NCBI GenBank assembly: GCA_944381375.1
Contig: CALWKX010000015.1
Coordinates: forward strand, 1 to 53,832
Direction of reading: 5' to 3'
Source: an uncultured Lachnospiraceae bacterium
GTDB lineage: Bacteria > Bacillota > Clostridia > Eubacteriales > Anaerofustaceae
Length of the DNA: 53,832 bases
A program made the position numbers and the translations under genes. The notes below the pieces were generated by a model. That model was given only the letters and a program-made list of their open reading frames with translations. It was not told where the DNA came from and searched no databases. Shown here in pieces: positions 7,820 to 16,198 of the stretch; position 1 is the stretch's first letter; each line of letters opens with the position of its first letter.

Positions 7820-8980
7820 TTATTCTTTTTTTATGTTAATTTGGACATCGCTTTGAGGCGATGATTTTTCTTTCTCTTCATTTTTCCTCTTGCCTTTTCT
7901 GAATATGTGTATAACGCCTTGTTTATCAAGCGCGTTTATAAGAGCGAGCGTTACGGGAAGAGCCAGCAATCCTATCCCTCCGAACAGTCTTAGTCCTATA
8001 ATCATTGACATAAGCGTTACCAATGGATTGAGCCCGACTTTATTGCCGACGATTTTAGGCTCTATGATTTGGCGAACCACTACTACAATAACATATACTA
8101 TTCCCACGCCTATCCCTCTTAAGATATTGCCCGAGATGAATTCAATAATAGTCCATGGGAGCATTATCATTCCCGTGCCGACTATAGGAAGAATGTCAAA
8201 CAAAGCTATAAGCACAGCAATTAGCACGCTGTTGTTTATGCCGACTATAGAAAGGCCTATTGCCAGCTCTGCGAACGTTATAAAAAGTATCAATGCGTAG
8301 CTTCTTATATAGTCCCAAAGCGTAGTTCCAAGCTGCCTTTTAATATTGTTGATCAGATTCATCGTTTTTTCCGACAGATGTTTTTTGAAAAACTCCGAAT
8401 ATACGCCAAGATCATTTGCCATGAAGAAAGCGGAAATTACAGATATGACTACGTTTAAAAGTAATCCGGGAACGCTTGTAGCGAAGGATGTCGCCCAACC
8501 GACAAGGTTCATGGATATATTGGAAATAATGCTGCCAAGCGAACTGAGTATATTTTCAGACATATTATTCAGAAATTCATTAAAAGAAGGATCAAGATTG
8601 TTAAAGAAATTCTGAATACTGTTCATTGCCTCTATCAGCGTTGGCTCTATTGTTTGAGTGTATACCTCAGGAAGTTCTATAAAGACGTCTCTGGCCGAAT
8701 TGAATATTTTAACTCCGAATAGCACTATGAGAAATCCAATTAAAGCATAGAACAAAACAAGAAACACAGGGAAAACGATTTTCTTTTTCAGCTTCGTGAT
8801 TTTGCAGAACCATTTAACTAATGGATTTAGCAGCATTACAATGATGAATGCTATAAAAAACGGCATTATTATGCCTAAAAGATATTTAAGGCAAACATAA
8901 ATGATCGCTACTATAAGCAAAGCATATATAAAATTGACGATGAATTCTTTCTTTTGTCTTATTTTATCTGTTTTTTCCAT
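7820..8980 (-). CDS. AI-2E family transporter (UPF0118 permease)
   Basis: The 386-residue integral membrane protein has about seven to eight hydrophobic helices. It opens with a helix pair around FIYALLIVAIIYVCLKYLL and has the family signatures YIRSYALILFITFAELAIGL, FDILPIVGTGMIMLPW and VGLNPLVTLMSMIIGLRLFG (the GLNPLVTLxSxxxGLxxFG block typical of this family). The C-terminal tail is charged and cytoplasmic. Members export AI-2 or exchange ions; which one applies here cannot be told. It stands alone, divergent from the radical SAM gene at 9143. Confidence 0.88.
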   Translation of the reverse strand: MEKTDKIRQKKEFIVNFIYALLIVAIIYVCLKYLLGIIMPFFIAFIIVMLLNPLVKWFCKITKLKKKIVFPVFLVLFYALIGFLIVLFGVKIFNSARDVFIELPEVYTQTIEPTLIEAMNSIQNFFNNLDPSFNEFLNNMSENILSSLGSIISNISMNLVGWATSFATSVPGLLLNVVISVISAFFMANDLGVYSEFFKKHLSEKTMNLINNIKRQLGTTLWDYIRSYALILFITFAELAIGLSIVGINNSVLIAVLIALFDILPIVGTGMIMLPWTIIEFISGNILRGIGVGIVYVIVVVVRQIIEPKIVGNKVGLNPLVTLMSMIIGLRLFGGIGLLALPVTLALINALDKQGVIHIFRKGKRKNEEKEKSSPQSDVQINIKKE

Positions 8981-9127
8981 AAGTCCCCAATCGGCATGCG
9001 TGTTTTATTAATTATGTGCCAATTATATCAAAATAAAATATCAATAGATATAAACTTATTAATTTTTAATATTTAACAATTTATATGTCCGGATTTGTAG
9101 ATTAAGTATTACTGAATTCGTTCGTCG

Positions 9128-9136
9128 TGGTATAAT
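9128..9136 (+). promoter_or_regulatory. Extended -10 promoter placed for a leaderless mRNA
   Basis: TGGTATAAT (TGnTATAAT form) ends at 9136, and the ATG of the radical SAM gene is at 9143, where transcription would be expected to start. No Shine-Dalgarno sequence lies between. Confidence 0.6.
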
Positions 9137-9142
9137 TTTTTC

Positions 9143-10045
9143 ATGCATTATTATTCGCTAAATGAATATTTGAAAAAAACATTCAATGAGAAAGTTTACA
9201 AGCTGGCTATTTCTTTAGCTGAAACATGTCCAAACAGAGATGGGAGTCTGAGCCGTAAAGGATGTATTTTTTGCTCTGCAGACGGTTCAGGTGAATTTGC
9301 TCAAAAAAGCACAAGCATTATACAGCAAATCGAAAATGCTAAAAAGCTAATAAACGAAAAAACGAACGCAAAAAAATATATCGCATATTTTCAAAGTTTT
9401 ACCAATACGTATTTGCCTTACGAAAAAATGTATGAGGCGTTTACTCAGGCATTGTTTCATAAAGATATCTGCGCTGTTTCTATTGCTACAAGGCCGGATT
9501 GCATCAGCGAAAAAACTCTGGATTTGCTGGAAAGATTAAATCTAATTAAGCCCATATGGGTAGAACTCGGATTGCAAACATCCAATGAGCGTACGGCCGA
9601 ATATATAAACAGATGTTATCCGAACAGCGTATATGAAAAGACTGTTAATAACTTAAAAAAACGTAAAATAGTCGTTATTACTCACATGATCATAGGTTTG
9701 CCCGGCGAATCCAAAGAGGATATGCTGAATACGGCAAAATATATTGCCGCTTTAGGTTCTGACGGAATTAAGTTTCATCTCCTCCATGTGTTGAAGGGCA
9801 GCGGACTTGAAGAGGAATATTACAGGGATAAATTCAAAGTATTGACAAAACAGGAGTATATAGATATACTCACCGATATTATCGAATATCTGCCTGAAGA
9901 CATGGTGATCCACAGACTTACGGGCGACGGCGATAAAAAAACGCTGATTGCTCCTTTATGGAGCGCTGATAAAAAAGACGTGCTAAACAGTATTAATAAG
10001 GCAATCAGATTAAAAGATATTCAACAGGGAAGAAAGTATAAATAA
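9143..10045 (+). CDS. TIGR01212-type radical SAM protein (YtqA/YhcC-like)
   Basis: The 300-residue protein has the radical SAM iron-sulfur motif in the family's long form, CPNRDGSLSRKGCIFC, at about residues 30-45. It continues with FQSFTNTYLPYEKMYEAF, ATRPDCI, VELGLQTSNE and HMIIGLPGE, all typical of the TIGR01212 group; no reaction is firmly assigned to the group. The start matches the family's N-terminus (MHYYSLNEYLKKTF). There is no ribosome binding site and the -10 box is 7 bases upstream, so the transcript looks leaderless. The hslO gene follows 10 bases after the stop with its own AAGGAG. Confidence 0.88.
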   Translation: MHYYSLNEYLKKTFNEKVYKLAISLAETCPNRDGSLSRKGCIFCSADGSGEFAQKSTSIIQQIENAKKLINEKTNAKKYIAYFQSFTNTYLPYEKMYEAFTQALFHKDICAVSIATRPDCISEKTLDLLERLNLIKPIWVELGLQTSNERTAEYINRCYPNSVYEKTVNNLKKRKIVVITHMIIGLPGESKEDMLNTAKYIAALGSDGIKFHLLHVLKGSGLEEEYYRDKFKVLTKQEYIDILTDIIEYLPEDMVIHRLTGDGDKKTLIAPLWSADKKDVLNSINKAIRLKDIQQGRKYK

Positions 10046-10055
10046 AGGAGCTTTT

Positions 10056-10943
10056 ATGGCATATTTGACAAAGGCGCTTACGAAAGACAACTGCGCTCGA
10101 ATTATTTTCGCCGATACTACATCTATAGTTCAAAAAGCGCATGAAATACATTCTACATCAAATACCATGACTGCCGTTTTGGGACGAAGTTTAACCGCCG
10201 CTTCCTTGATAGGAGCCCTGTCAAAGGAAAGCTGTGAATCCGTCACATTTCGTTTGAATGTTGACGGACCCGCTGGAGGCGTTGTTTGTGTGGCGGACAG
10301 CTTTGGAAATGTGAGAGGCTATGTGAAAAATCCCAAAGTGCAGCTTCCCAAGAAAGCCAACGGCAAAATTGACGTCTCAGGCGCAGTAGGCAAAGGAACC
10401 ATGTACATTATAAAGGATTTAGGCCTGTCACAGCCTTATGTTGGAACGCTGCCTATAGTAAGCGGAGAAATAGCCGAGGACGTAACTGAATATTTCGCTA
10501 AAAGCGAACAAACCCCGACAGTTTGCGCTTTGGGGGTAAGAGCAACGCCTCAGGGTGATTGCCCCGGCGCGGGCGGTTTCATTTTGCAGCTTATGCCCGA
10601 AGCTGACGAAAATATTATTTCGCGCATAGAAAATAATTTAAAAGAATTCGAGGCTTTGTCTTATATGATCGAAAAAGGGATTAACGCCAAAGGCGTTATA
10701 GACAAAGTTCTTTCAGGTATTGATTACGATATAATGCAGACTCATCCTATTGATTTTAAATGCAATTGTAGCAGGCAGCGTTATGCCCGCGCGCTTATGG
10801 GGCTGGGCAAAAAAGAGCTGGAACGCTTTATAGAGGAAAAAGAAAACGTCGAATGTGAGTGCAGCTTTTGCGGCAGCAAATATTCGTTTGATATAAATCA
10901 ACTTCAGGAAATGATATCAACAATCAATGATATCAAAAAATAA
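10056..10943 (+). CDS. hslO: Hsp33 redox-regulated chaperone
   Basis: The 295-residue protein matches Hsp33. The N-terminal domain contains GRSLTAASLIGALSKE and the glycine-rich PAGGVVCVADSFGNVRGYV. The C-terminal zinc site is CNCSRQRY (about residues 233-240) and CSFCGSKYSF (about 270-279), giving the conserved C-x-C and C-x-x-C pair. Oxidation of these cysteines releases zinc and turns on holdase activity in the cytoplasm. The ATG follows AAGGAG. It is probably co-transcribed with the radical SAM gene and ends in a strong terminator. Confidence 0.95.
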   Translation: MAYLTKALTKDNCARIIFADTTSIVQKAHEIHSTSNTMTAVLGRSLTAASLIGALSKESCESVTFRLNVDGPAGGVVCVADSFGNVRGYVKNPKVQLPKKANGKIDVSGAVGKGTMYIIKDLGLSQPYVGTLPIVSGEIAEDVTEYFAKSEQTPTVCALGVRATPQGDCPGAGGFILQLMPEADENIISRIENNLKEFEALSYMIEKGINAKGVIDKVLSGIDYDIMQTHPIDFKCNCSRQRYARALMGLGKKELERFIEEKENVECECSFCGSKYSFDINQLQEMISTINDIKK

Positions 10944-10946
10944 TAC

Positions 10947-10977
10947 AAAACCGCAAAATTGATTTGCGGTTTTTTTA
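10947..10977 (+). terminator. Terminator after hslO
   Basis: AAAACCGCAAA (10947-10957) pairs with TTTGCGGTTTT (10963-10973) and is followed by further T. It may also serve the minus-strand csp gene ending at 10993. Confidence 0.9.
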
Positions 10978-10992
10978 ATTTCAAATATGCAG

Positions 10993-11205
10993 TTATTGTA
11001 CTATGCATACGTTGACAGCTCTGATTTTTCCGTTTTTGGGATCTTCTTCTGTATCAAAAGTAACTTTTTGACCCTCCGAAAGCGTTTTGTACCCATCTAC
11101 CTGAATGGCAGAAAAATGTACAAAAACATCTCCGCTCTGATCATCATTGGATATAAACCCGAATCCTTTTTCTCCGTTAAACCATTTAACCGTACCGTTG
11201 TTCAT
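10993..11205 (-). CDS. Cold-shock protein (CspA/CspB family)
   Basis: The 70-residue protein is a complete cold-shock domain: [20 protein letters not shown] holds RNP1 (KGFGFI), VFVHFSAI is RNP2, and it ends with [10 protein letters not shown]. It binds single-stranded nucleic acid and melts RNA structure. AGGAGGT lies 5 bases before the ATG. A promoter at 11331-11360 gives a 5' untranslated leader of about 118 nt, long for so small a gene and usual for cold-shock mRNAs. Confidence 0.95.
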   Translation of the reverse strand: MNNGTVKWFNGEKGFGFISNDDQSGDVFVHFSAIQVDGYKTLSEGQKVTFDTEEDPKNGKIRAVNVCIVQ

Positions 11206-11360
11206 TTAGCACGACCTCCTAAGATATCTGTATTCTTCTTAAAAAAAATTCACATACTGTTGTAAATCATCAACGTGCAGGTGACTTACAAAAATATGTG
11301 AGAAACATGAAGCATTGAGAATACGTATTTAATTTAGCATAGTTTTGTTGTTTGTGTCAA
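11206..11360 (-). promoter_or_regulatory. csp promoter and ~118-nt leader
   Basis: On the minus strand TTGACA (11355-11360) is followed 18 bp later by TAAATT (11331-11336), the latter preceded by TGC (extended -10). The start is near 11324 and the RNA runs untranslated to 11206. Long 5' leaders of csp genes often act as temperature-sensitive structures; no fold was computed here. Bases 11361-11498 contain nothing I recognise. Confidence 0.65.
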
Positions 11361-11498
11361 CTCTTAAGACCTATTGTTTGAACAGCGTTTTAAGAAAAAT
11401 TAAGCATTAATATTGAATTATTTGATATAACTAACACAACAACTTTTAATTAATTAAATAAATAATCAAATTTACAATATTCCTTTGTAAAATTATGT

Positions 11499-12191
11499 TT
11501 AAATTAAATTTGCGAATAATGGAGCCAACACGACTGTCATAAGGCCTGCCAGAGCTATGGAAAGGCCGCTCATTGCGCCTTCTACAGGCCCTATTTCCAA
11601 AGCCTTGGATGTCCCCATAGCATGAGCGGACGTTCCGAGCGCCAACCCTACTGATATTGGATTTTTAATACGGAAAATCTTCATTACTATGCTGGAAGAT
11701 ATGCTGCCGAACACGCCTGTTACGCAAATCGCTGCGGCGGTTATTGTGCTTATACCTCCGTATTCTTCAGTTATACCTATTGCTATCGCAGTAGTGATGG
11801 ATTTTGACATAAGTGAAATATAAAGCTGTTTAGTTATACCGAATAGAATGGACATTAAAAGAATACTGGCCATGCTTGTTATAACGCCTGAAAGGATTCC
11901 GGCGACAACAGCTTTCCAATGCTTTTTTAGTAATTCTATTTGCCTGTATAAAGGTATTGCAAGACATACAGTCGCGGGAGTCAGAAAATAGCTTATGTAT
12001 TTGGCTTCGTTTTGATAAGTTTCGTATTCAATATCAAAAACGAGCAGAAAGATGATTATGAGTATAACTGATATCAGCAAAGGATGTGCAAGAGGGCTGT
12101 TTATTTTGTTTTTTACCGCACAGCCTATCATATAAGTGGTAAGCGTGAGAATTGTAGCCCAAAATACTGAGTTTTCCAAAAAAGCTTTCAT
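11499..12191 (-). CDS. lrgB: LrgB/CidB-family membrane protein
   Basis: From the ATG at 12191 the protein has 230 residues, matching the family's usual length; the upstream extension to 12293 overlaps lrgA and is not used. It is almost entirely hydrophobic and carries the LrgB signatures FLTPATVCLAIPLYRQ, SKSITTAIAIGITEEYGG and LALGTSAHAMGTSKALEIG. LrgB works with LrgA as a putative holin-antiholin pair that modulates murein hydrolase activity; in some bacteria the pair takes up pyruvate. Its ATG overlaps the lrgA stop (ATGA), so the two are coupled. Confidence 0.92.
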   Translation of the reverse strand: MKAFLENSVFWATILTLTTYMIGCAVKNKINSPLAHPLLISVILIIIFLLVFDIEYETYQNEAKYISYFLTPATVCLAIPLYRQIELLKKHWKAVVAGILSGVITSMASILLMSILFGITKQLYISLMSKSITTAIAIGITEEYGGISTITAAAICVTGVFGSISSSIVMKIFRIKNPISVGLALGTSAHAMGTSKALEIGPVEGAMSGLSIALAGLMTVVLAPLFANLI

Positions 12192-12547
12192 TTTTTCTTT
12201 CCCTCGGTTTTTCTTATTATAAGCTGAGATACGCTTCCTGTTACTCCCATAACTAATACGGTCGATATCAGTATGATTGCTACAACAGCCCAAGCGTGTG
12301 ATTTAACGAAGTCCCATGCTGACAATATTCCAACTGATGCAGGGACCAAAGTTATCGGCATTGCCAGAAGGAAAAAATCTGCTGTGGTTTCGACTTGATC
12401 GAGCTTGATTATCTTTGTGATAAGGCACAAGAGCATGATAAACAGGCCATATACGCTTGCAGGAATCGGTAAAGGTATAAAGTAACGCAGCACTTCTCCG
12501 ATAAAAGAAATGAAAAGTATTATGAATAATTCTTTTATGTATTTCAT
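12188..12547 (-). CDS. lrgA: LrgA/CidA-family holin-like protein
   Basis: From the ATG at 12547 the protein has 119 residues with four hydrophobic helices. It shows the family block IPLPIPASVYGLFIMLLCL at about residues 24-42, the site of the CidA/LrgA P-x-P-x-S-x-x-G motif, and FFLLAMPITLVPASVGIL. Longer starts up to 12634 would run through a terminator-like hairpin and are rejected. The ribosome binding site is poor (ATACTCAATTTT before the ATG). The gene lies directly behind a hairpin with a T run, so expression probably depends on read-through. Confidence 0.9.
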   Translation of the reverse strand: MKYIKELFIILFISFIGEVLRYFIPLPIPASVYGLFIMLLCLITKIIKLDQVETTADFFLLAMPITLVPASVGILSAWDFVKSHAWAVVAIILISTVLVMGVTGSVSQLIIRKTEGKKK

Positions 12548-12562
12548 AAAATTGAGTATAGC

Positions 12563-12634
12563 AAAAAAACGCATATTTTTAAATATGCGTTTTTGAATTT
12601 TATACAATATAAACGTTATATCGAAATTGAACAA
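12563..12634 (-). promoter_or_regulatory. lrgAB promoter with a terminator hairpin filling the leader
   Basis: On the minus strand TTGTTC (12629-12634) and TATATT (12606-12611) are 17 bp apart. The predicted start, near 12599, is just before a hairpin of about 14 bp (12565-12578 with 12581-12594) ending in seven T (12563-12569). Only about 15 bases separate the T run from the lrgA ATG at 12547, too few for a second promoter. The hairpin could end the upstream aminotransferase transcript, attenuate lrgAB, or both. Confidence 0.5.
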
Positions 12635-12693
12635 ATTGCATTAAAGCAATTTTTGCTCTATAATTTGAACATTTATCTGTTTTTGCTAAAAAA

Positions 12694-13893
12694 TCAGCCG
12701 GCTATTGTCTCTTTGTATTTTTTTAATCCTTCGCTTAATATTTTCATTGCGCGCCTTAATTCGTCCTGAGATATGCAATAGCTTATTCTTACTTCATCTG
12801 CTCCTTTGCCGTTTTGCGCGTAGAATTCCGAGGCAGGGCATAACAAAATAGTTTCGTTGTTGTAAGAAAATTCTTCGAGTATCCATCTTGTGAATTCCTC
12901 GGCGTTTTTAACGGGTAGCTTTATTATAAAGTAGAAAGCTCCCTCCGGAGTTTGGCACTCAACCCCCTCTATCTTTTTCAGTTCAGATACTACTGTATCC
13001 CGCCTTTTGCGGTATTCTTCCACTGTTTGTTTGATATTTTGATTCCCAGCGTTTATAAGAGCTGCAGCTCCTATTTGTTCAACGTATGGTACGCAGAGTC
13101 TTGCCTGACAAAGCTTCATAATATGGTCTGTAAGCTGCTTGTTTTTTGACGCTATGCAGCCTATTCTTAGCCCGCAGGCGCTGTAGCGCTTTGAAACGCT
13201 GTCCACAATAATAAGTCTGTCAACTGCATTTGGAAAGTTCATGAAGCTGATAAACTCAGCGCCGTCATAAACGAATTCTCTGTATACTTCATCGGATATT
13301 ATGTAAAGATTATGCTTTTCGGCAATGTCGACTATGGTCTGCATTTCATCCTTGCGCAATACCAAACCTGTAGGATTGTTGGGATTAGTCACAAGAATCG
13401 CTTTGGTCTTATTCGTTATATGCTTTTCAATTTCATTTTTTGGCGGTATGCGGAAGTTATTTTCACGTTTCGTCAGTATAGGAACGATTTTCCCTTCATT
13501 TAAGCGCGCTATAGTGTTGTAATTTGCATAATACGGAGAAAAAACCAATATTTCATCCTCATTGTCGCAAAGCGTGGCGAAAACATATGACAGCGCTTCG
13601 CTGCCGCCGTTTGTTATTATAAAATCCTCCGGTTCAAAATCAGCATTGTGACTTTTGTAGTATTTTGAGAAGGCGTCAAGTATATCGTCAGTACCTCTTG
13701 ACTCTGTATATGCAATCACATTCTGCGGATCTATAGCTTTTATTGCATCAAAAAATACCGACGGAGTTTTTATATCCGGCTGTCCGATATTCAGCGGTAT
13801 GACGTTTATACCTTGCGCAGTAACTTTATCGCGTATTGGCGCGAATTTTCTTATAGGCGATTGTTTTATTGATAATACCCTTTGGGAAAACAT
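12694..13893 (-). CDS. Class I/II pyridoxal-phosphate aminotransferase
   Basis: The 399-residue protein has the fold-type I aspartate-aminotransferase layout: IPLNIGQPDIKTP near the N-terminus, TNGGSEALSYVFATL for the cofactor phosphate contact, TNPNNPTGLVLRKDEM, ISDEVYREFVYDG and the lysine in VDSVSKRYSACGLRIG at about residue 235. The C-terminal arginine that binds substrate carboxylate fits DEVRISYCIS. It moves an amino group between an amino acid and a 2-oxoacid; the substrate cannot be read with confidence. AAGGAGGG precedes the ATG. Confidence 0.88.
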   Translation of the reverse strand: MFSQRVLSIKQSPIRKFAPIRDKVTAQGINVIPLNIGQPDIKTPSVFFDAIKAIDPQNVIAYTESRGTDDILDAFSKYYKSHNADFEPEDFIITNGGSEALSYVFATLCDNEDEILVFSPYYANYNTIARLNEGKIVPILTKRENNFRIPPKNEIEKHITNKTKAILVTNPNNPTGLVLRKDEMQTIVDIAEKHNLYIISDEVYREFVYDGAEFISFMNFPNAVDRLIIVDSVSKRYSACGLRIGCIASKNKQLTDHIMKLCQARLCVPYVEQIGAAALINAGNQNIKQTVEEYRKRRDTVVSELKKIEGVECQTPEGAFYFIIKLPVKNAEEFTRWILEEFSYNNETILLCPASEFYAQNGKGADEVRISYCISQDELRRAMKILSEGLKKYKETIAG

Positions 13894-14092
13894 TTTTCCA
13901 CCCTCCTTACTTAAGGGTTAAAGCATTTTAGCATTTATATAATCAATAATCAATATATTTTTTAACATTCTGAATCTTTATAAGCTTCTAAGTTTATTAT
14001 ACGCAAAAAAACAAAAATTGCACCTGTTTTAATAAATCAAATTAAGTTGTTTTCGTTTTATTTTTTTATATCGTTATTATGCTTTATATGTT

Positions 14093-14120
14093 TTGCAGTA
14101 AGTGCGTTTTAATGTATAAT
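14093..14120 (+). promoter_or_regulatory. Promoter of mltG-trmR
   Basis: TTGCAG (14093-14098) and TATAAT (14115-14120) are 16 bp apart, about 32 bases before the mltG ATG, with AGAAGGGG between. Confidence 0.6.
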
Positions 14121-14151
14121 TGTGCCGAATCAAAAAGAAGGGGCATAGATC

Positions 14152-15207
14152 ATGTCTAAGAAAAAAACTAATAAAAAATCTAAAAAAGTAATATTGATAA
14201 TCTCCATAGCACTAGTAGTGATAGCCTCAGGTTTTGCTGCGGGCAGTTACCTTTTATCAGCTGTTAATCCGACTGGTGAAAAGGTCATTGTAAATATCAG
14301 TGAAGGTTCAACGCTTGACGATATAGCTTCTGCTTTAGAGGAAAATGGTCTTGTGAGAAATAAAACGGTGTTTAAAATTTATATACGCATACAGAACAAG
14401 CAGGACGATTTGAAAGCAGGACGGTATTCATTCAGTACGGATATGGGCTGCAAGGAAATAGCTCAGAAGCTCGTTGACGGCGAAACAGGCGATACGGTAA
14501 TGCTTACTATAAGAGAAGGGTTGAATGTTGAGCAGATCGCTCAGTATTTGGAAGAATCGGGATTTTTCACAGCAGAGGAGTTTCTTGATGAAATAAAAAA
14601 TAATCTTGATTATTATAAGGGTCTGTACGGATTCCTTGAGGATGTTCCCGCGGATCGCGAGTACGGTCTGGAAGGGTATTTATTCGGCAGCACTTATGAG
14701 GTGTATGTCGATTCGACCCCGAGAGATATCATAATCAAAATGCTTGATGGTTTTGATACGATATTTGAGGAAGAATATTATGCTCGCTGCGCAGAGCTGG
14801 GAATGAGCGTTGATGAAATAGTAACAATGGCCTCCATAGTGGAGCGCGAAGGAATCGTTGACGGGGAACTGGCAAGAATTGCCGGAGTATTTTACAACAG
14901 ACTTGAAGATGGCATGATGCTTCAGTCCTGCGCCACGCTGCAATATATATTTAAGGACTATCAATTTACGTTTACTCAGGAACAGATGAATGTTGACAGC
15001 CCGTACAACACATATGTAAATACAGGGCTTCCCGCCGGACCTATATCAAATTTCCGTCAGACTGCTTTGGTAGCAGCGCTTTATCCGGAAAGTCATAATT
15101 ACTATTATTTCTGCAGTAAAAACGACGGTACGGGCGAAAGCGCTTTCGCAAGTACTCTTTCGGAACATGAAGCTAATGTTGAAAGATATTCGCAGTCATG
15201 GGAATAG
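14152..15207 (+). CDS. mltG: Endolytic murein transglycosylase MltG
   Basis: The 351-residue protein has a basic N-terminus and a single membrane helix (about residues 13-36), then a LysM-like region (VNISEGSTLDDIASALEENG) and the YceG catalytic domain: EGYLFGSTYEVYVD, MASIVEREG with the catalytic glutamate, RIAGVFYNRLEDGMMLQS and YNTYVNTGLPAGPISN. The enzyme cuts nascent glycan strands at the outer face of the membrane. The end of the gene overlaps the start of trmR by 10 bases. The yrrL-yrrM order of Bacillus subtilis is the same, supporting both calls. Confidence 0.95.
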   Translation: MSKKKTNKKSKKVILIISIALVVIASGFAAGSYLLSAVNPTGEKVIVNISEGSTLDDIASALEENGLVRNKTVFKIYIRIQNKQDDLKAGRYSFSTDMGCKEIAQKLVDGETGDTVMLTIREGLNVEQIAQYLEESGFFTAEEFLDEIKNNLDYYKGLYGFLEDVPADREYGLEGYLFGSTYEVYVDSTPRDIIIKMLDGFDTIFEEEYYARCAELGMSVDEIVTMASIVEREGIVDGELARIAGVFYNRLEDGMMLQSCATLQYIFKDYQFTFTQEQMNVDSPYNTYVNTGLPAGPISNFRQTALVAALYPESHNYYYFCSKNDGTGESAFASTLSEHEANVERYSQSWE

Positions 15208-15785
15208 AAAAATTATACGAATTCAAGCAAACTCAGATACTCGAGCATGTGCCTGTCATAACGGACGATGTACTTAACTTTATCAACGTTATAATCAAAT
15301 CCAACAATGTGAAAAATATATTGGAAATAGGAACGGCAACGGGAGTTTCCGCAATGTTTTTCTGCGAATACATGAACGACGGCATTGTGACGACAATAGA
15401 GCGCGATGAAAGAATGTATTTTAAAGCCGTGAAAAATATAAAACAATTTGGCATGGATGGAAAAATAAAAGTAATTCTGGCGGATGCTCAGGAGGCGCTG
15501 AGAAATCTTGACGGTTTGTATGATATGATTTTTCTTGACGGGGCGAAATCGCATTATATTCATATGCTTGAAGATTGTATAAGACTGATAAAGCATAACG
15601 GCCTTATCTTGGCCGATAATGTTTCGTTTCGAGGAATGGTTACGGGTCAAAGCCCGCAGATAAGAAGAAAAATAACGATTATAAAACGTCTTAGAAGTTT
15701 TCTGGATGAAATAAATAAAAGACAGGATCTTGTTTCCTGCGTGCTTCCTATCGGCGACGGTTTGAGCGTAAGCGTAAAAATTTAA
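15198..15785 (+). CDS. trmR: tRNA 5-hydroxyuridine methyltransferase / O-methyltransferase
   Basis: The 195-residue protein is a SAM-dependent methyltransferase of the small O-methyltransferase family. Motif I is ILEIGTATGVSAMFF (about residues 41-55), the acidic ribose contact is TTIERDERMY, and DMIFLDGAKSHYIHML with LADNVSFRG carries the metal-binding acidic residues of the family. Beside mltG, it matches YrrM/TrmR, which methylates 5-hydroxyuridine at the tRNA wobble position. That specificity rests on family and context, not on a visible residue. The ATG lies within the end of mltG. Confidence 0.85.
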   Translation: MGIEKLYEFKQTQILEHVPVITDDVLNFINVIIKSNNVKNILEIGTATGVSAMFFCEYMNDGIVTTIERDERMYFKAVKNIKQFGMDGKIKVILADAQEALRNLDGLYDMIFLDGAKSHYIHMLEDCIRLIKHNGLILADNVSFRGMVTGQSPQIRRKITIIKRLRSFLDEINKRQDLVSCVLPIGDGLSVSVKI

Positions 15786-15857
15786 AAATTTAAAGGTTCA
15801 TTTAAGGTTTGCGATAATATAATATTATTGCAATAACTAAATAAGGAGGCTGTTGGT

Positions 15858-16109
15858 TTGTACTCAAAAGACGCCGAAATTGCGAAAACGCTTGAGCTGA
15901 GCGCCAAGCCCGCTTCGGATTTTGTCAATGCTGCGAAAAAATACCGCAGCGATATATACATAGTCAATAAACAAGTACAAGTTAATGCAAAATCCATATT
16001 AGCCGTACTGGCATGCGCTTTAAGGCCGGGCACAAAGGTTTCATTAAAGGCGGAAGGGCCTGACGAAGTTGAAGCAGTAAATAAACTTTGTGAAATAATT
16101 CAAGGCTGA
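15858..16109 (+). CDS. HPr-like protein lacking the phospho-histidine (Crh-like)
   Basis: The 83-residue protein aligns with HPr end to end. Where HPr has H-A-R-P-A at its phosphorylated His15, this protein has S-A-K-P-A (LSAKPASDFVNAAKKY), so the PTS phosphate relay residue is serine. The regulatory serine region is kept: AKSILAVL corresponds to KSIMGVM around Ser46. This is the pattern of Crh in Bacillus, which takes part in CcpA catabolite control but not in sugar transport. The start is TTG at 15858, 8 bases after AAGGAGG; no ATG or GTG fits. It lies 72 bases after trmR and before a terminator. HPr kinase phosphorylation at the serine is inference. Confidence 0.8.
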   Translation: MYSKDAEIAKTLELSAKPASDFVNAAKKYRSDIYIVNKQVQVNAKSILAVLACALRPGTKVSLKAEGPDEVEAVNKLCEIIQG

Positions 16110-16154
16110 AATGTAAATCAGTGTCGAAAAGATACGAAGGTAAGATATAAAAGT

Positions 16155-16185
16155 AAAAGGACAAGTTGATAAAGCTTGTCCTTTT
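16155..16185. terminator. Bidirectional terminator
   Basis: AAAAGGACAAG (16155-16165) pairs with CTTGTCCTTTT (16175-16185) across a 9-base loop. It separates the HPr-like gene from the convergent E1 beta gene. Confidence 0.85.
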
Positions 16186-16198
16186 ATCAACTTATTGT

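Noticed and set aside
10987-11265. 92-residue plus-strand open frame antisense to the cold-shock gene
   Set aside because: It is a shadow of the csp coding frame, with no ribosome binding site or recognisable protein.
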